Both the position numbers and the translations under genes were made by a program. DNA of 64,000 nucleotides from Dermanyssus gallinae (taxonomy: Eukaryota; Arthropoda; Arachnida; Mesostigmata; Dermanyssidae), in contig QVRM01002223.1 of assembly GCA_003439945.1 (NCBI GenBank), positions 310,001-374,000 of the forward strand, in the 5' to 3' direction. This document shows, piece by piece, positions 10,655-20,510 of the stretch (position 1 is the first letter of the stretch; every line of letters starts with the position of its first letter). The notes beneath the pieces are model-generated. The model searched no databases. It was not told where the DNA came from and saw only the letters and a program-made list of their open reading frames with translations.

Positions 10655-12150
10655 AAATCACTGCCAAAGCGTCTACAAGAATCGGGAATATAGTTGGGAG
10701 GTGGCTATCTTTAATCGGTTTAATTCTGTTTGTTTTCTTTATTTACGAAATCGGCGTCTTCCAATTCGTTCTGTTTCACAACGTTGGTAAATCTGCCTTC
10801 TAATAATTATATTGACATTGTTTGCATGCTGGAGTGCCTGCGGTGTGAATGGCTCGCATAAGCTTGCTGTGATCGTATGTGGCGCGTTTATCAGGCATAG
10901 GGGAAATATATGTACTGTGAATAGACTTTCCTGCTTAATGTAAAACTATAGCATTCCATCACACGCTCACATTATTTGTATCTACGTATATTCTCCGTTT
11001 CTTTATAAGGGTTTTCGCCACGTGTTCGACCAGTTTCTAGGTCGGATTTGAAGCTGTGGACGACAACCCTATGCAAAGCGGACCTAAAAGGAATTGTTGT
11101 GGTGGTGGTGATCGTTCTAGATGCTGCTATCGTTGTTGTCATCGTCGTTGCTTAAGCGCGGGTGCAGGGTACATTGGCAGAGATGGTTGTGGCGAGGCGC
11201 ATCATGCGCAGCGAAAAACGTCACTGTAGTTCCTCTCGGAAGACTCGTGAGGTGGCCCCCCGCTTCAGCCACCGAGAGATGGTTTCCCAATAAGGGAGGC
11301 CCGTCGGCCCATCGTCGTCTTCGATCTTTACCCAGGGCTCGGCGCAGCCTATGGTAGAGTAGAGCGCAGGGTAGGCCGAGTCGCCGGGGGGGGGGGGGGG
11401 GGGCGTAGTTCGACGTGGAGGTTGGAGAATTTCGACGATAGACGGGCGGTTCCCTTGACTGCGATTTCTGTCCTTTTGCGCCTCCCCTTCCATCTGACGA
11501 CGAGGCCAGCCCCTAACCGGCCTCTGGGCGCTACGCCGAAGTCGGGTAAAATACGTTCCGCCGATTGCAAACGACTCTTCTATTTTTCAACTCGGTCACC
11601 ACTGTGAACAGGCCCTTGCTTCTGCTGGCGCTGCTTCTGCAACGGCTGCTACGGCTGTTAGCGTCCCCTTTGCCGCAGCTCGCTGCTGTTGTTGTGGTCG
11701 TTGTCGCTGTTGTTGTTGTTGTTGTTGTTTTGGACTCTGCGGTCGTTAACGTCAACACCACTGGCAAATTAAGTACGTCTCTCTCCGTCTTTGTTTCGCA
11801 CCCCTTCTCTATTGAGAAGTTCTGTTCCTTCGACATCATCTCTCGTTTGTTCTCTTTGTCCCTCTCCTGGGGAGGGGGAGGGAAGAGTAGTCCCCCCTCC
11901 CTCGATATCTCCATGCCTAAGCATTTCGTAGGCTTAATAATTTGTGTGTATGAGTTCCTGTTTTGTGTCAAGTTCGTGCCTTGTCGAATTTTCGATCGGC
12001 TTGCACGAGTGTGGCACGATGCCGCCTTCGAAATGCGTGTTCTCTCTCTCGCCTGCGTCATTTGGTTAATGCTTCACGGATAAACGAGCAGAGTCCGTTC
12101 AAAGTATGACCTAAATACTATCATATCCAATATGCATGAGGCAACATAAG
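10655..12150. other. No recognised gene; GC-rich stretch 11.1-12.1 kb
   Basis: From about 11100 the sequence becomes GC-rich, with a run of G at 11385-11403 and a GTT/GCT-rich segment at 11685-11735. Overlapping frames on both strands (for example 11221-11493 minus and 11565-12083 plus) carry no domain. The base composition could mark a host gene or CpG-rich regulatory region, but I cannot show one. Confidence 0.4.
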
Positions 12151-12204
12151 CGACTTTCTTTTGCAAAGATCACCATAAACGGTGATCTTTGCAAAAGAAA
12201 GTCG
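12151..12204. repeat. Perfect 24-bp inverted repeat, 6-nt spacer
   Basis: Arm 12151-12174 is exactly complementary to 12181-12204 with spacer ATAAAC. The core reads CTTTTGCAAAGATCACC / GGTGATCTTTGCAAAAG. As DNA this is a cruciform-capable palindrome and as RNA a long hairpin. A second GGTGATCT copy follows directly at 12204-12211. There are no transposon ends or flanking duplications I can identify. Confidence 0.92.
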
Positions 12205-12251
12205 GTGATCTAAGGCATTAGTCTGGCACAAGAACACTCGGCCATTTGTTT

Positions 12252-12327
12252 CATTTTGTTCTATATGCACAGGGACTCACAGACCTGCTGTGCATATAGA
12301 ATGAAATGCACAGAAGGTCTGTGAGTC
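12252..12327. repeat. Two overlapping, mutually exclusive inverted repeats
   Basis: The first pair is 12252-12272 with 12288-12308: 21 bp, two mismatches, core TTCTATATGCACAG / CTGTGCATATAGAA. The second pair is 12274-12294 with 12307-12327: 21 bp, one mismatch, core GACTCACAGACCT / AGGTCTGTGAGTC. The right arm of the first overlaps the left arm of the second, so one strand can form only one full stem at a time. Confidence 0.9.
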
Positions 12328-12727
12328 TTGAGGCTCCTTCCGCCAAGGACCTAGTTAGATCCAAATAAAATACAATTTCTAAAAAGGCGAAATAGTGCAA
12401 AGAGACTCACACCTACATCGGAAACAAGGGTCTACAATGGTAGAGGAGGAACGCATACGGTCACTCATTTTGGAAAACCTTAAACGTTAAGTTTAAAATA
12501 TTAATCGCTAACTTTCAATGGAACGCTATTGTCGACCAGGTGGAACTATGTAATTAAAGTAATATATAATTGTGAGAAAGAATCAATGACAGTTGATTAT
12601 TTATGGCCAAAAATGTTGTTTAAACAACTGCCATATTAGTAACATAGTACATAATAATAGCTGTAAAAATATGAGATACACAAAAATATAGTGTACTACT
12701 AAAAATCAAAACATCTTGTTTGTGACC

Positions 12728-12734
<7 letters not shown>

Positions 12735-12807
<73 letters not shown>

Positions 12808-12821
12808 ATATATATATATAT

Positions 12822-12886
<65 letters not shown>
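12735..12886. repeat. (TA)n array with ACA interruptions
   Basis: About 150 bp of TA repeat interrupted at roughly regular places by CA steps (TATACAATATA). The Ile/Tyr-alternating frames on both strands are repeat artefacts. Confidence 0.93.
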
Positions 12887-12887
<1 letters not shown>

Positions 12888-13170
12888 ATTCACACTGTTA
12901 TTTTTCTAAAACCTGATTTAAACGTTGTTTTGTCTGGAAATAAGATGATCCTTATACCCAAATATCTGTCTCTTTTTTGCTCAGTCCGTGCCATTAAGGC
13001 AACAGCGGCTACCCGGCTTTAAAGCATTGTTACAAACGGCGCCCGCCTTTGTCGCTGGTATCGATTGGTACACGGAGGAAACGTTTGTATTACTTATATA
13101 TAGTGTTGGTATTGTTGGTAAAATGATTATATGCTATATAAAATGGGCTGCTGCGTGGCCGCTGAGATAT

Positions 13171-13171
13171 A

Positions 13172-13260
<89 letters not shown>
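13171..13260. repeat. (AAT)n array, apparently unoccupied
   Basis: About 90 bp of pure AAT. Unlike the other long AAT arrays, no LINE family A sequence could be recognised on either side, so it may be an empty target tract. Confidence 0.93.
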
Positions 13261-13261
<1 letters not shown>

Positions 13262-14790
13262 CATTGCTGTTACTGTTTGGACCACTTCTAGTGAAATAAT
13301 CTGCCTATAAAGCGCGTTTCTCAAATATTACAAACTGATTGTAATTTAAACTCCTTTATATTTCTATTTGACTCAATATGAGTGCAACGACTTCTTCTGC
13401 AACATATCACACTGCATGGTTTGAACATTCCAGGCACTCAGCATTCATACACTCGATTCTGCAAAGTGACTTTAGTACGTAATTAAATCCTTTTCAATCA
13501 ACCGCAGCCGGACTTTTCCCAGGTGTGCGTGTGTGATCCTTCGGAACTGCTCTTCTGACAAGAAAAACTCTAGAGGTCAGAGAAGAGATTTTTCTGGATT
13601 CTGCCTATGCGATGGGACTTTCCTCGCCATTCAGCGTCGAGTAGTCTTACTCATGTTTTGCCCATTCGTGAAACTTCTCTGCTGACTTAACTTAGAAATG
13701 TTGCATTTTTATTTGGGTGTTTAGCCAACAAATGCTTGTCGCAGCGTAGAATGACCAAGCGCGCAGGCGCGAAATGAGACCACCAAAATGTGTTATTGCA
13801 TTTTTTGAATATATACATATATATGGTTTAGCCGTCCCACCTTAACCGTTAAACGTTGGCGCGTTGCATGAACGTGTCCGGCATGCGTTCAGGCAGCGCG
13901 ACCCTGTTGTAAACAACCAATCATAGCGGACGGTCCAATTGTGTGCAAAGGCTTTTAGCAAAGTTCAGCTTTTGTTCTCGTTTTTTGAGAGTGGCTGGCT
14001 GGCGGAGCATACGAGTATGCTCTGCGATAAGCAGCATTGCTGCCTAATTCCAGCAGTCTAGATTTGAATGCTGTGTATTACTGTGTGTGTGTAGAGCGTT
14101 ATCGAGCGAGACTCAAACTAAACTAGGCATAACAACATCGACTCACCGCTCACTGACTCTTTTCAGCAGATATTCGCAAGTCTTGATAGGTAGGCTTTGC
14201 AAGATACCTGTAAGCGGTTTCGTTCGGAAATTGAGGCGGCGGTTCAAGTTTAAGGCAGTTACAGTGAATAGATGCGTCCGTTAAAAAAGCCGCTACGGGC
14301 GTATGTAAAAGGTTTCATTCAAATTTTTATTAATTATGTTAATTTCGATACAACATTGAAACCAAGCGTGTACACTCTCTTTGGACATTTGGAAACACAA
14401 CAACACCTATCCAGATCACGCCACCGCTAATTTGGTATTTGGGAAACGGAAGAAGAAGAAGAAGAAAAATAACTAGAAGAAGAACACGTATGCGCTTATT
14501 TTCCGTGTTTGTATGATCGCACTGGACTCAGTTCTGAAGTGTTATTAATGAATTAATGAAAATCATTAATTTTGATTACAAACGGGGTCGTCAGCCTTTC
14601 GACTGTTAATCGAAATTTATGGTAATTCCTGTCATGGGACTTGTTCTATGGGCAAGGGGAAAACGAAGTGAAGTGGCGCATGCGCATACTGCTTTGTTGT
14701 TTCGTTACAGTCGTCATCGAACGGAAAATCGTCACTACAATCAGTGGGTAGACTTCGCTCGGCGGGCGAGGGTAAACGTAATGGCATCAC
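13261..14790. other. No recognisable gene
   Basis: Ordinary mixed-composition DNA with a short TA run (13810-13824) and a GAA run (14449-14466). No frame longer than 81 codons and no domain seen. Confidence 0.6.
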
Positions 14791-14797
14791 CCTCAAT

Positions 14798-14807
14798 GTT
14801 GTTGTTT

Positions 14808-14839
<32 letters not shown>

Positions 14840-15171
14840 GCCTTTGTATTGTTATTGTTGTTAATGTTTTTGCTGTTGTGTTGTTGTTGCTGGTGCTACT
14901 GTTGTTGTTGTTGTTGCTATTGCTGGTACTTCTGCTGTTGTCGTTGTTGTCTTTGGTGCTGCGGCTGCAGTTGTTGTTGTTGTTGTTGCAGTTGTACTTG
15001 TTATTGTTGTTGCATGTGCTACTGCTGTTGTTGTTGTTGTCGTTGCTGTTGCTATCGCTGTTGCTACTGTTGTTTTTGTTGTTGTTGTTGTTGAACATGG
15101 CGAGCTTCGCTGGTTTGCTATTGCTGTTGTTGTTGTCGTTGCTGTTGCTATCGCTGTTGCTACTGTTGTTT

Positions 15172-15234
<63 letters not shown>

Positions 15235-15264
15235 CTGTTGAACATGGCGAGCTTCGCTGGTTTG
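14798..15264. repeat. (GTT)n-rich block with tandem-duplicated segment
   Basis: Imperfect GTT/GCT repeats contain a duplicated unique segment. GAACATGGCGAGCTTCGCTG begins at 15093 and again at 15240. The upstream motif CGTTGCTGTTGCTATCGCTG begins near 15041 and again near 15137. Each copy ends in TTGAACATGGCGAG and GGTTTGC. The difference in spacing (96 against 147 bp) reflects GTT expansion inside the second unit. Overlapping Leu-, Cys- and Asn-rich frames are low-complexity translations. Confidence 0.88.
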
Positions 15265-15639
15265 CAGTTGCTTATGGCCGGCCAATCCGGGCCTCTGTCC
15301 ATGGACGGCGATAGCCATCCGCCTCCCACCACAGATCGCCGGATCACGCCACATCTCGTTGTGGTGTTTCTCATGTTTTCTCGGCCCCTACCTCCCGCCT
15401 TCCCTCCGCGACTCTTGTTCTCCTATCCGAAAGAATGTAGATCTCTGTTTATGGGAAAGATACAAAGCAGATGGCCGAGAACGACAGCACAGCAGCGACA
15501 TGGAACTGAGTGAGCTCATGTCGAAAGAGAGAGAGAGAGAGCGAGAGGAAGAAAAGAATAAATGGGCACCATCGTAGAGCTGTCACAGTGAAAAATTGCA
15601 ATACAACGGAAAAGAGACGTGTGTAGACGCAGTCTGACA

Positions 15640-15715
15640 GCCCAAATACAACAACAGCAGCAAGCGCAATAACAACAACAACGGTTGCGGCGACGAGGAA
15701 TCTGACGATGATAGC

Positions 15716-15750
<35 letters not shown>

Positions 15751-15815
15751 CTACAACTACTACTACTACTACATTAACAAAAACGACAACAACAACAACA
15801 ACCGTTGTTGTTATC
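15640..15815. repeat. (CAA)n-rich block
   Basis: CAA/CAG runs at about 15650-15680 and 15715-15805 with a short ACT run. Poly-Thr and poly-Val frames here are artefacts. The stretch from 15816 to 16735 holds nothing I can name. Confidence 0.88.
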
Positions 15816-16766
15816 GCTGTTGTAATTAACGCTACCGCCGTCGTCAACATCACTTTCTCAGTTAGACCTGATCAGTTTATTATAATAAGTACAGTACGAC
15901 CAATGCTAATACTATACCATATTTTTCTGGCGCAAACGATAAATCTATGGTACAGAATGAATCTATGGAACAATTGGTATATTATGTGTATTATGTGCGA
16001 CTGTCGATAAATTGAGCCAGGTCAACTTGAAATTCAGCGGCACCTGATAAACGTACTAAGTAGTCCCACCTAATAGTCGGCGGGCGACGATGGCTGTCGC
16101 GATAAGCCAGGCAGTAAATTTAATCCCAAGCCGCATCCGGGCACTAAACTGCACATATCGTATAAGCGGTCTCTCCAGAAACGCCTTTTAACGCTTAGAT
16201 TCCTCGTCCTTATACGAAACTCTCGGTGCCACTAGCTCAATAATCACGACTCTTAATAAATGCATAGAGCTTTTGCGGCTATTATTGGCCTCAATGGAAG
16301 ATGACTGCAGCATTTCATCCTCGTCGGACCGGCCGTCTGCAAGCGAGACTCTCTCAATAGACCGGCATGTCCTGTATGCGTGGTGGTGTTCAGTACAAGA
16401 AAGCCACCTGGTCACTTGGGGATTCACCTCGACGTGTAATAATGATTCGAGTGAGGCTGCTCCGCATCTACTCTGAGGTCGTCGTGGACGTGAGGAGTGT
16501 GGACACAAGTGTCTGACATTCTTTATTCATTCGAATTATCTTCAAACATGGCGGGCTCCGTTTTGTTTTGCGCCTATTGTGAGTCGCATCCCTAATATGT
16601 GAAAGGCAAGCGTCGGTCACTCTGGTCTAGAGTCATACGCACCAGCATTCGGGACTTCTCAGGAGGTGCACGGCTAAGGGGTGTTGTTCGACAAGCGGTT
16701 CGGCGCAGCCGAATGAAAAATGCCGACAATTATATATATTTATATATATATATATATATATATAAA

Positions 16767-16965
16767 TTTTTTTTTTTTAAGATGATCTGTAAGGCAATTG
16801 CCCGTGTACGGTTTATTCATGTCATGGCTAATTTGAATCCACTCCGGCATGTACCTTGTCTAAATCGGAAACCATGCAAACCAATTTAAGAGTGGCCGGT
16901 CTGGGTCTCGAACCCAGTCCTCCCGAATGCAAGGCAAAGGCCTTGCCATTAAGCCATCTTGCTCG
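16767..16965 (-). mobile_element. tRNA-derived SINE (type 1)
   Basis: On the minus strand a tRNA-like head shows an A box (TGGCTTAATGG, 16946-16956) and a B box within GGGTTCGAGACCCAG (16901-16915). The acceptor ends do not pair, so this is not a functional tRNA gene. A unique body of about 110 bp follows and the copy ends in an A-run (T-run 16767-16778 on the plus strand), then (TA)n. Such an element is transcribed by RNA polymerase III and mobilised by LINE enzymes. Its body differs from the SINE at 32633, so it is a separate type. No clear target-site duplication because the 3' flank is a TA repeat. Confidence 0.75.
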
Positions 16966-16986
16966 GTATTAAGCAAACTGCCAGTG

Positions 16987-16987
<1 letters not shown>

Positions 16988-17020
<33 letters not shown>
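16988..17020. repeat. (TA)n array
   Basis: A TA run of about 33 bp. Just before it, 16972-16988 reads GCAAACTGCCAGTGAAA, identical to 17 bp of LINE family A ORF2 (3009-3025, plus strand). Confidence 0.85.
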
Positions 17021-17023
<3 letters not shown>

Positions 17024-17102
17024 GTCTACAAAAAAGTTTTTTTCGGTTTTTTTAATAATTCTCTACGGACAACACCGAAAACACTTTCTTGTAGCTCTAT
17101 AT

Positions 17103-17260
17103 ATTAAGAGGGTTGTTTTTAATTCTAGGCTATTAGCCCCTACTGTCTTGGAATCGCCGCGAGGCATATCTTCAATGCACCAAGGGCTAGAAATGTGACA
17201 TATCTAGACTTTTCTCAGCAGACCTCCAACGAAAACTGATTGTTTTTTCAAAGATTTAGC
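17103..17260 (-). mobile_element. SINE type 2, 5'-truncated copy
   Basis: About 155 bp closely matching 24561-24717 in the same orientation. It aligns more loosely with the body of the complete SINE at 32633-32933. On the minus strand it ends in TAGAATTAAAAACAACCCTC then TTAATATATA, the same 3' terminus as the other copies. The tRNA head is absent. Confidence 0.82.
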
Positions 17261-17386
17261 TAAACGCATTCAATGCATCATATGAGATTGACGCCAGACA
17301 CAATTTTGAGGCAGACGCTGTATTTGGCTGCCTGTAGGGAAAACGCGGGTTTCAGTGTAAGCACCATGTGTAAACAATGCACGCAA

Positions 17387-17403
17387 TATTAATAATAATA
17401 ATA

Positions 17404-17440
<37 letters not shown>

Positions 17441-17441
17441 G
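17387..17441. repeat. (AAT)n/(ATT)n array, 5' flank of LINE fragment
   Basis: AAT units switch to ATT units inside one array. The truncated family A copy starts at its end. Confidence 0.9.
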
Positions 17442-17754
17442 GTGTGATGGGTTGCCGAATACGCAGAAAAAGAAAAGTGGCGTAACTACACAGAGTTAGA
17501 GCCTAGATATAATTTCGTGCCGATTGCAATGAAAGCAATGGGCCCGGTCAGCAGAAGAACAAGGACATTTATAAAAGACTTAGGTGATCGAATACGAGCA
17601 AACACCATAGGGGATATACGCGAAGACGAATTTCTGAAGCAGCTGCTTTCACTGGCAGTTTGCAGAGGAAATGCCGCGTCGTTATTAGGTGCTATGGGCT
17701 GAGAATAGCTAGATGGTAACCATGAAATAACAAGGATGCACATTCACACCTTAC
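17442..17754 (+). mobile_element. LINE family A fragment, 3' end only
   Basis: Only the last part of ORF2 and the 3' UTR remain. The translation reads WVAEYAEKEKWRNYTELEP, YNFVPIAMKAMGP, TRTFIKDLGDRIRAN and NAASLLGAMG-stop at about 17703. The conserved 3' UTR end (CACATTCACACCTTACAAT) follows, then AAT repeats. It closely resembles copy 1 over the same region. The next family A element begins 29 bp downstream, giving a head-to-tail pair. Confidence 0.9.
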
Positions 17755-17782
17755 AATAATAATATTAATAATAATAAAAAAA
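17755..17782. repeat. (AAT)n junction between two LINE family A copies
   Basis: A short AAT run ending in AAAAAAA joins the 3' end of the fragment at 17442-17754 to the 5' hairpin of copy 2 at 17783. Confidence 0.9.
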
Positions 17783-17805
17783 TTCGTCTGCTACGCGCAG
17801 ACGAG
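17783..17805 (+). other. 5'-terminal hairpin of LINE family A copy 2
   Basis: Starts TTCGTCTG, loop CTACGCG, CAGACGAG: an 8-bp stem whose outermost pair is a U-G wobble. Relative to copy 1, a C-G pair has become T-A, so the stem is kept although its sequence changed. Confidence 0.8.
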
Positions 17806-17922
17806 TGCGGTCGTGTTCTGTGTGAGCTCCGTGAATTTGTGACTTTATTAAGTGTTTAAACGAGTGCTAACAATTGAAATTTCTATACATTGTCGTAGGT
17901 AGTGCTAACTTCTAGTGACTTA

Positions 17923-19182
17923 CAGGTAGTTCAATAAGTTCTTAGAATGCGCTTCCACCGCCATTAGGAACTGCAACTTTTCGACTGCCAGCAGTCAAAA
18001 TATTATGGTGATTGGCCGTTGCGATTTCGTTTGATCGCTTTTCCCGTGCAACGTATCGGCGTGATTTTGAAAAATGGAGAAAAAAGAGTTTCGAGTGGTT
18101 ATCAAGCATTTTATTTCAAAGGTTGGAATGCGACCCAAGTGAAAACTGAGTTAGACGAGGTGTACGGTGACTCTGCGCCATGTTTTGCCACTGTTTCCAA
18201 CTGGATTAATGAGTTAAAAAGAGGTCGCAGGAGCACCGGGATGAACTACGTTCAAAACGCCCAAAACGGCAACTGATTAGGAAAACGTGGAAAAGGTGCG
18301 GAAAATCGTTGCCGCAGATAAGCGAGTGAACATTAGGGAGATAGCGGAGGCCTTGGGGATCAGTTTGGGTAGCGTGCATTTCATCCTGCACGAAAACTTG
18401 AAGATGAAAGAGCTCAGAGAAAAATGGCTGCCGCATTTGCTCAACCAAGGCCAAAAAAACGCGCCTGTTTTCGCTTCACAGCGAAATTTGGCCAAGATGT
18501 CGAATAATCCGTCGGATTTTTGGCGCAGATTCATGACCGTCGATGAAAGCTGGGTCCATCACTACACTCCCGAGACCCAAGAAGCATCTTGCCAATGGTG
18601 TGCACCTGATGAAGGACCTCCGAAGAGGGTGCGGACAACGGCATTGACCGGAAAGGTGATGGCTACAGTTTTTTAAGACCAACGTAGAATAATGCTGGTC
18701 GACTACCTTGAGAGCGGTAAAACGATCACAGGAGAATATTAGGCAAGACTGTTAGACTGCCTTTAGCAAGAACTCATCGTGAAACGGCTCGCTTTGCAGA
18801 AGAAGGTTGTCCTGTTTCACCAGGACAATGCTCCTGCACACAAGTCCCGGCAAGCATCGGCAAAACTGGCCCAACTGAGGTTCGAACTTATTGAACAACC
18901 TTCCTATTCTCCAGACCTGGCCCCCTCTGATTATTTCCTCTTCGGACATTTGAAGAATAGTCTCGGTGGAGAGCGTTTTTCCAGCAATGGAGAGGTTAAG
19001 GCTGCTGTCAATGCCTATTTTCAGTCTAAAGACGCGGAATTCTACTTAAGAGGTATAAAAGCTCGGAAATCTTGGTGGGAAAAGTGTATTGAGCATCTCG
19101 GGGAGTATATCGAATAAGATAAATTTAAAAACATGATTTGGAAAATTCTTGGTTTTCATTCTAAGAACTTATTGAACTACCG
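17923..19182 (+). mobile_element. mariner transposon, complete ends, nested in LINE copy 2
   Basis: A DNA transposon of 1260 bp with perfect 25-bp terminal inverted repeats (17925-17949 and 19157-19181, starting GGTAGTTCAATAAGTTCTTA). TA duplications lie on both sides (17921-17922 and 19183-19184), as mariner insertions produce. Size and ends are typical of the family. LINE 5' UTR lies to its left and LINE ORF1 to its right, so it inserted after the LINE did. The transposase reading frame is broken. Confidence 0.95.
18074..19117 (+). pseudogene. mariner transposase (broken)
   Basis: The enzyme cuts and rejoins element ends through a D,D34D catalytic triad. Seen here: an N-terminal helix-turn-helix region (FKGWNATQVKTELDEVYG, FATVSNWINELKRGR), a second helical domain (VNIREIAEALGISLGSVHFI), then TVDESWVHHYTPET with the first Asp, LFHQDNAPAHKS with the second, and YSPDLAPSDYF with the third. 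There are exactly 34 residues between the second and third Asp. The likely start is the ATG at 18074 (MEKKEFRVVIKHF). The frame shifts near 18117 and near 18240, and in-frame stops occur at about 18674 and 18740-18765. The original length would be near the usual 345 residues. It cannot make an active protein. Confidence 0.93.
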
Positions 19183-19237
19183 TATATTTTGTGCCGGATA
19201 ACTTTATTCATCGGTGTCGGGATAAAAAAATAAAATC

Positions 19238-20508
19238 GTGACTGATCAACAACAGGACGGCCAAGTGTTCCATTTTAGTGGCGGTTCTCGACCGGCCAGT
19301 TCTATGAACAAGGAGCCGCACGACGCGGAAGACTTTGAGAAGTTTGTGTTTTCAAGATTTACGAAGAAATAAGAAAAACTATTCCGGGTGCCCACGCACG
19401 GATCACCAATCACGGTAAACTGGCAATCCGTGTAGCTCAGCCGAATCAGATTGACTATGCCAGGGCCCTGCAAGTAGTGTGTGGTCTACCTATACGTCTA
19501 GTCGTCGACAGCTGGGAGTTGTGGGGGCGAATCACAGGTGTAAACCCGCAGTTTTCCGAAAAAGATTTATTAGCATGTCTTCGGGATAAAGGGGTAGAAG
19601 AAGTTCGCAGAGAGATGTACGCCACTACCGGCCTGGGGAAAAATAAAGAGAACGTGAAAGTAATGAAACCCTCAAGCCGTGTACGCCTAAGATTCGAGAA
19701 AATCCCCCTGGCCGAAGTGACAATAGTTGATGAAAAGTTGAACGTTATCCTATGCCCCGGTTCACCATTGCAGTGTCTTTCGTGTCATCAGTTCGGACAC
19801 AAGTCATCTAAATGCACAAAAAGGAGTAATCCCACCTGCAGGAAATGCGGTAAACCGGGTCATCAGATGTGACCCTGCCAAAGCAAAGCCCGATGTGCGA
19901 ACTGTGGTGGGCCTCACGCAGCAACCGATGGAAGATGTGGTGTCAAAGGAGTTTACGCAGAGGCAGAGAAGCAAAAATTGTATTCAAGGGCCGCCACCCG
20001 ATTTAAGAACATTGCGGAAGACTTTCCTTCATTCTCCACGCCGGTGCATACGTCAACGAGTTGCGTAGAAACACAAATGGAACCTGGGAGGTCATACGCG
20101 GACATTGCTAAAAAGTCAGCCCCGAAACAAGTCTGTGACAAAGAGGGCAAGGTACTGTGCTACTACCACCTTCCACCGCCGATTCCCCTTAGAAGGTCGC
20201 CCGCCACCACTCTGAGTAGACCAAAAACTCAGCAACGTAGCACTCTACCACAGAAGCAAGAAATATGTCTTGCTCCGCCACAAGCATCCTATATTGTCGA
20301 TAGCATTATAAAAAATTGGAAGCTCGTCAAAGGATTACTATCTTCATGGCTGAAAGAAAACCCACTTATTGCAAAGGTGCTAGAGTTCCTCGATTCAGAG
20401 GGAGGAAAAGCCTTCTTGGTCTCTGTTTTCGAAAGAAGTAACGAGGGAGACACATCGGTCTTGATCGGTTTGTATAAAGATAATTCAGAAGCGACCGCAG
20501 CCAAGTAA
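19238..20508 (+). pseudogene. Gag-like ORF1 of LINE family A copy 2 (deleted, stop in knuckle)
   Basis: Begins VTDQQQDGQVFHFSGG at 19238, where copy 1 has ATG, so the start codon has mutated to GTG. A deletion near 19345 fuses the N-terminus to KIYEEIRKTIPGAHARIT and shifts frame. Then follow GVNPQFSEKDLLACL and three zinc knuckles: CLSCHQFGHKSSKC, CRKCGKPGHQM-stop-PC and CANCGGPHAATDGRC. The second is cut by a TGA at about 19870 where copy 1 has TGG (Trp). A Pro/Ser-rich linker and a helical end (IIKNWKLVKGLLSSWL) finish at TAA 20506-20508. The last base of this stop is the A of the ORF2 ATG. Confidence 0.87.
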
Positions 20509-20510
20509 TG
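20506..20510 (+). promoter_or_regulatory. TAATG stop-start overlap between ORF1 and ORF2
   Basis: The ORF1 stop TAA and the ORF2 start ATG share one base. Such overlaps support reinitiation by terminating ribosomes in some insect LINEs. In copy 1 the homologous ORF2 ATG lies in a continuous frame with ORF1, so the overlap is seen in one copy only. Confidence 0.7.

Noticed and set aside
14744..15513. Cys-rich, Leu-rich and Asn/Gln-rich proteins up to 211 codons
   Set aside because: GTT/GCT repeat translations. The repeated NMASFAGL segment is explained by a tandem DNA duplication.
16891..16965. tRNA gene on the minus strand
   Set aside because: A and B boxes are good, but the acceptor ends do not pair, and a unique body with an A-run follows, so it is a SINE head.
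16972..16988. Independent LINE family A insertion scrap (17 bp identical to ORF2)
   Set aside because: Too short to call an element; could be filler DNA from repair or chance, so it is only mentioned.
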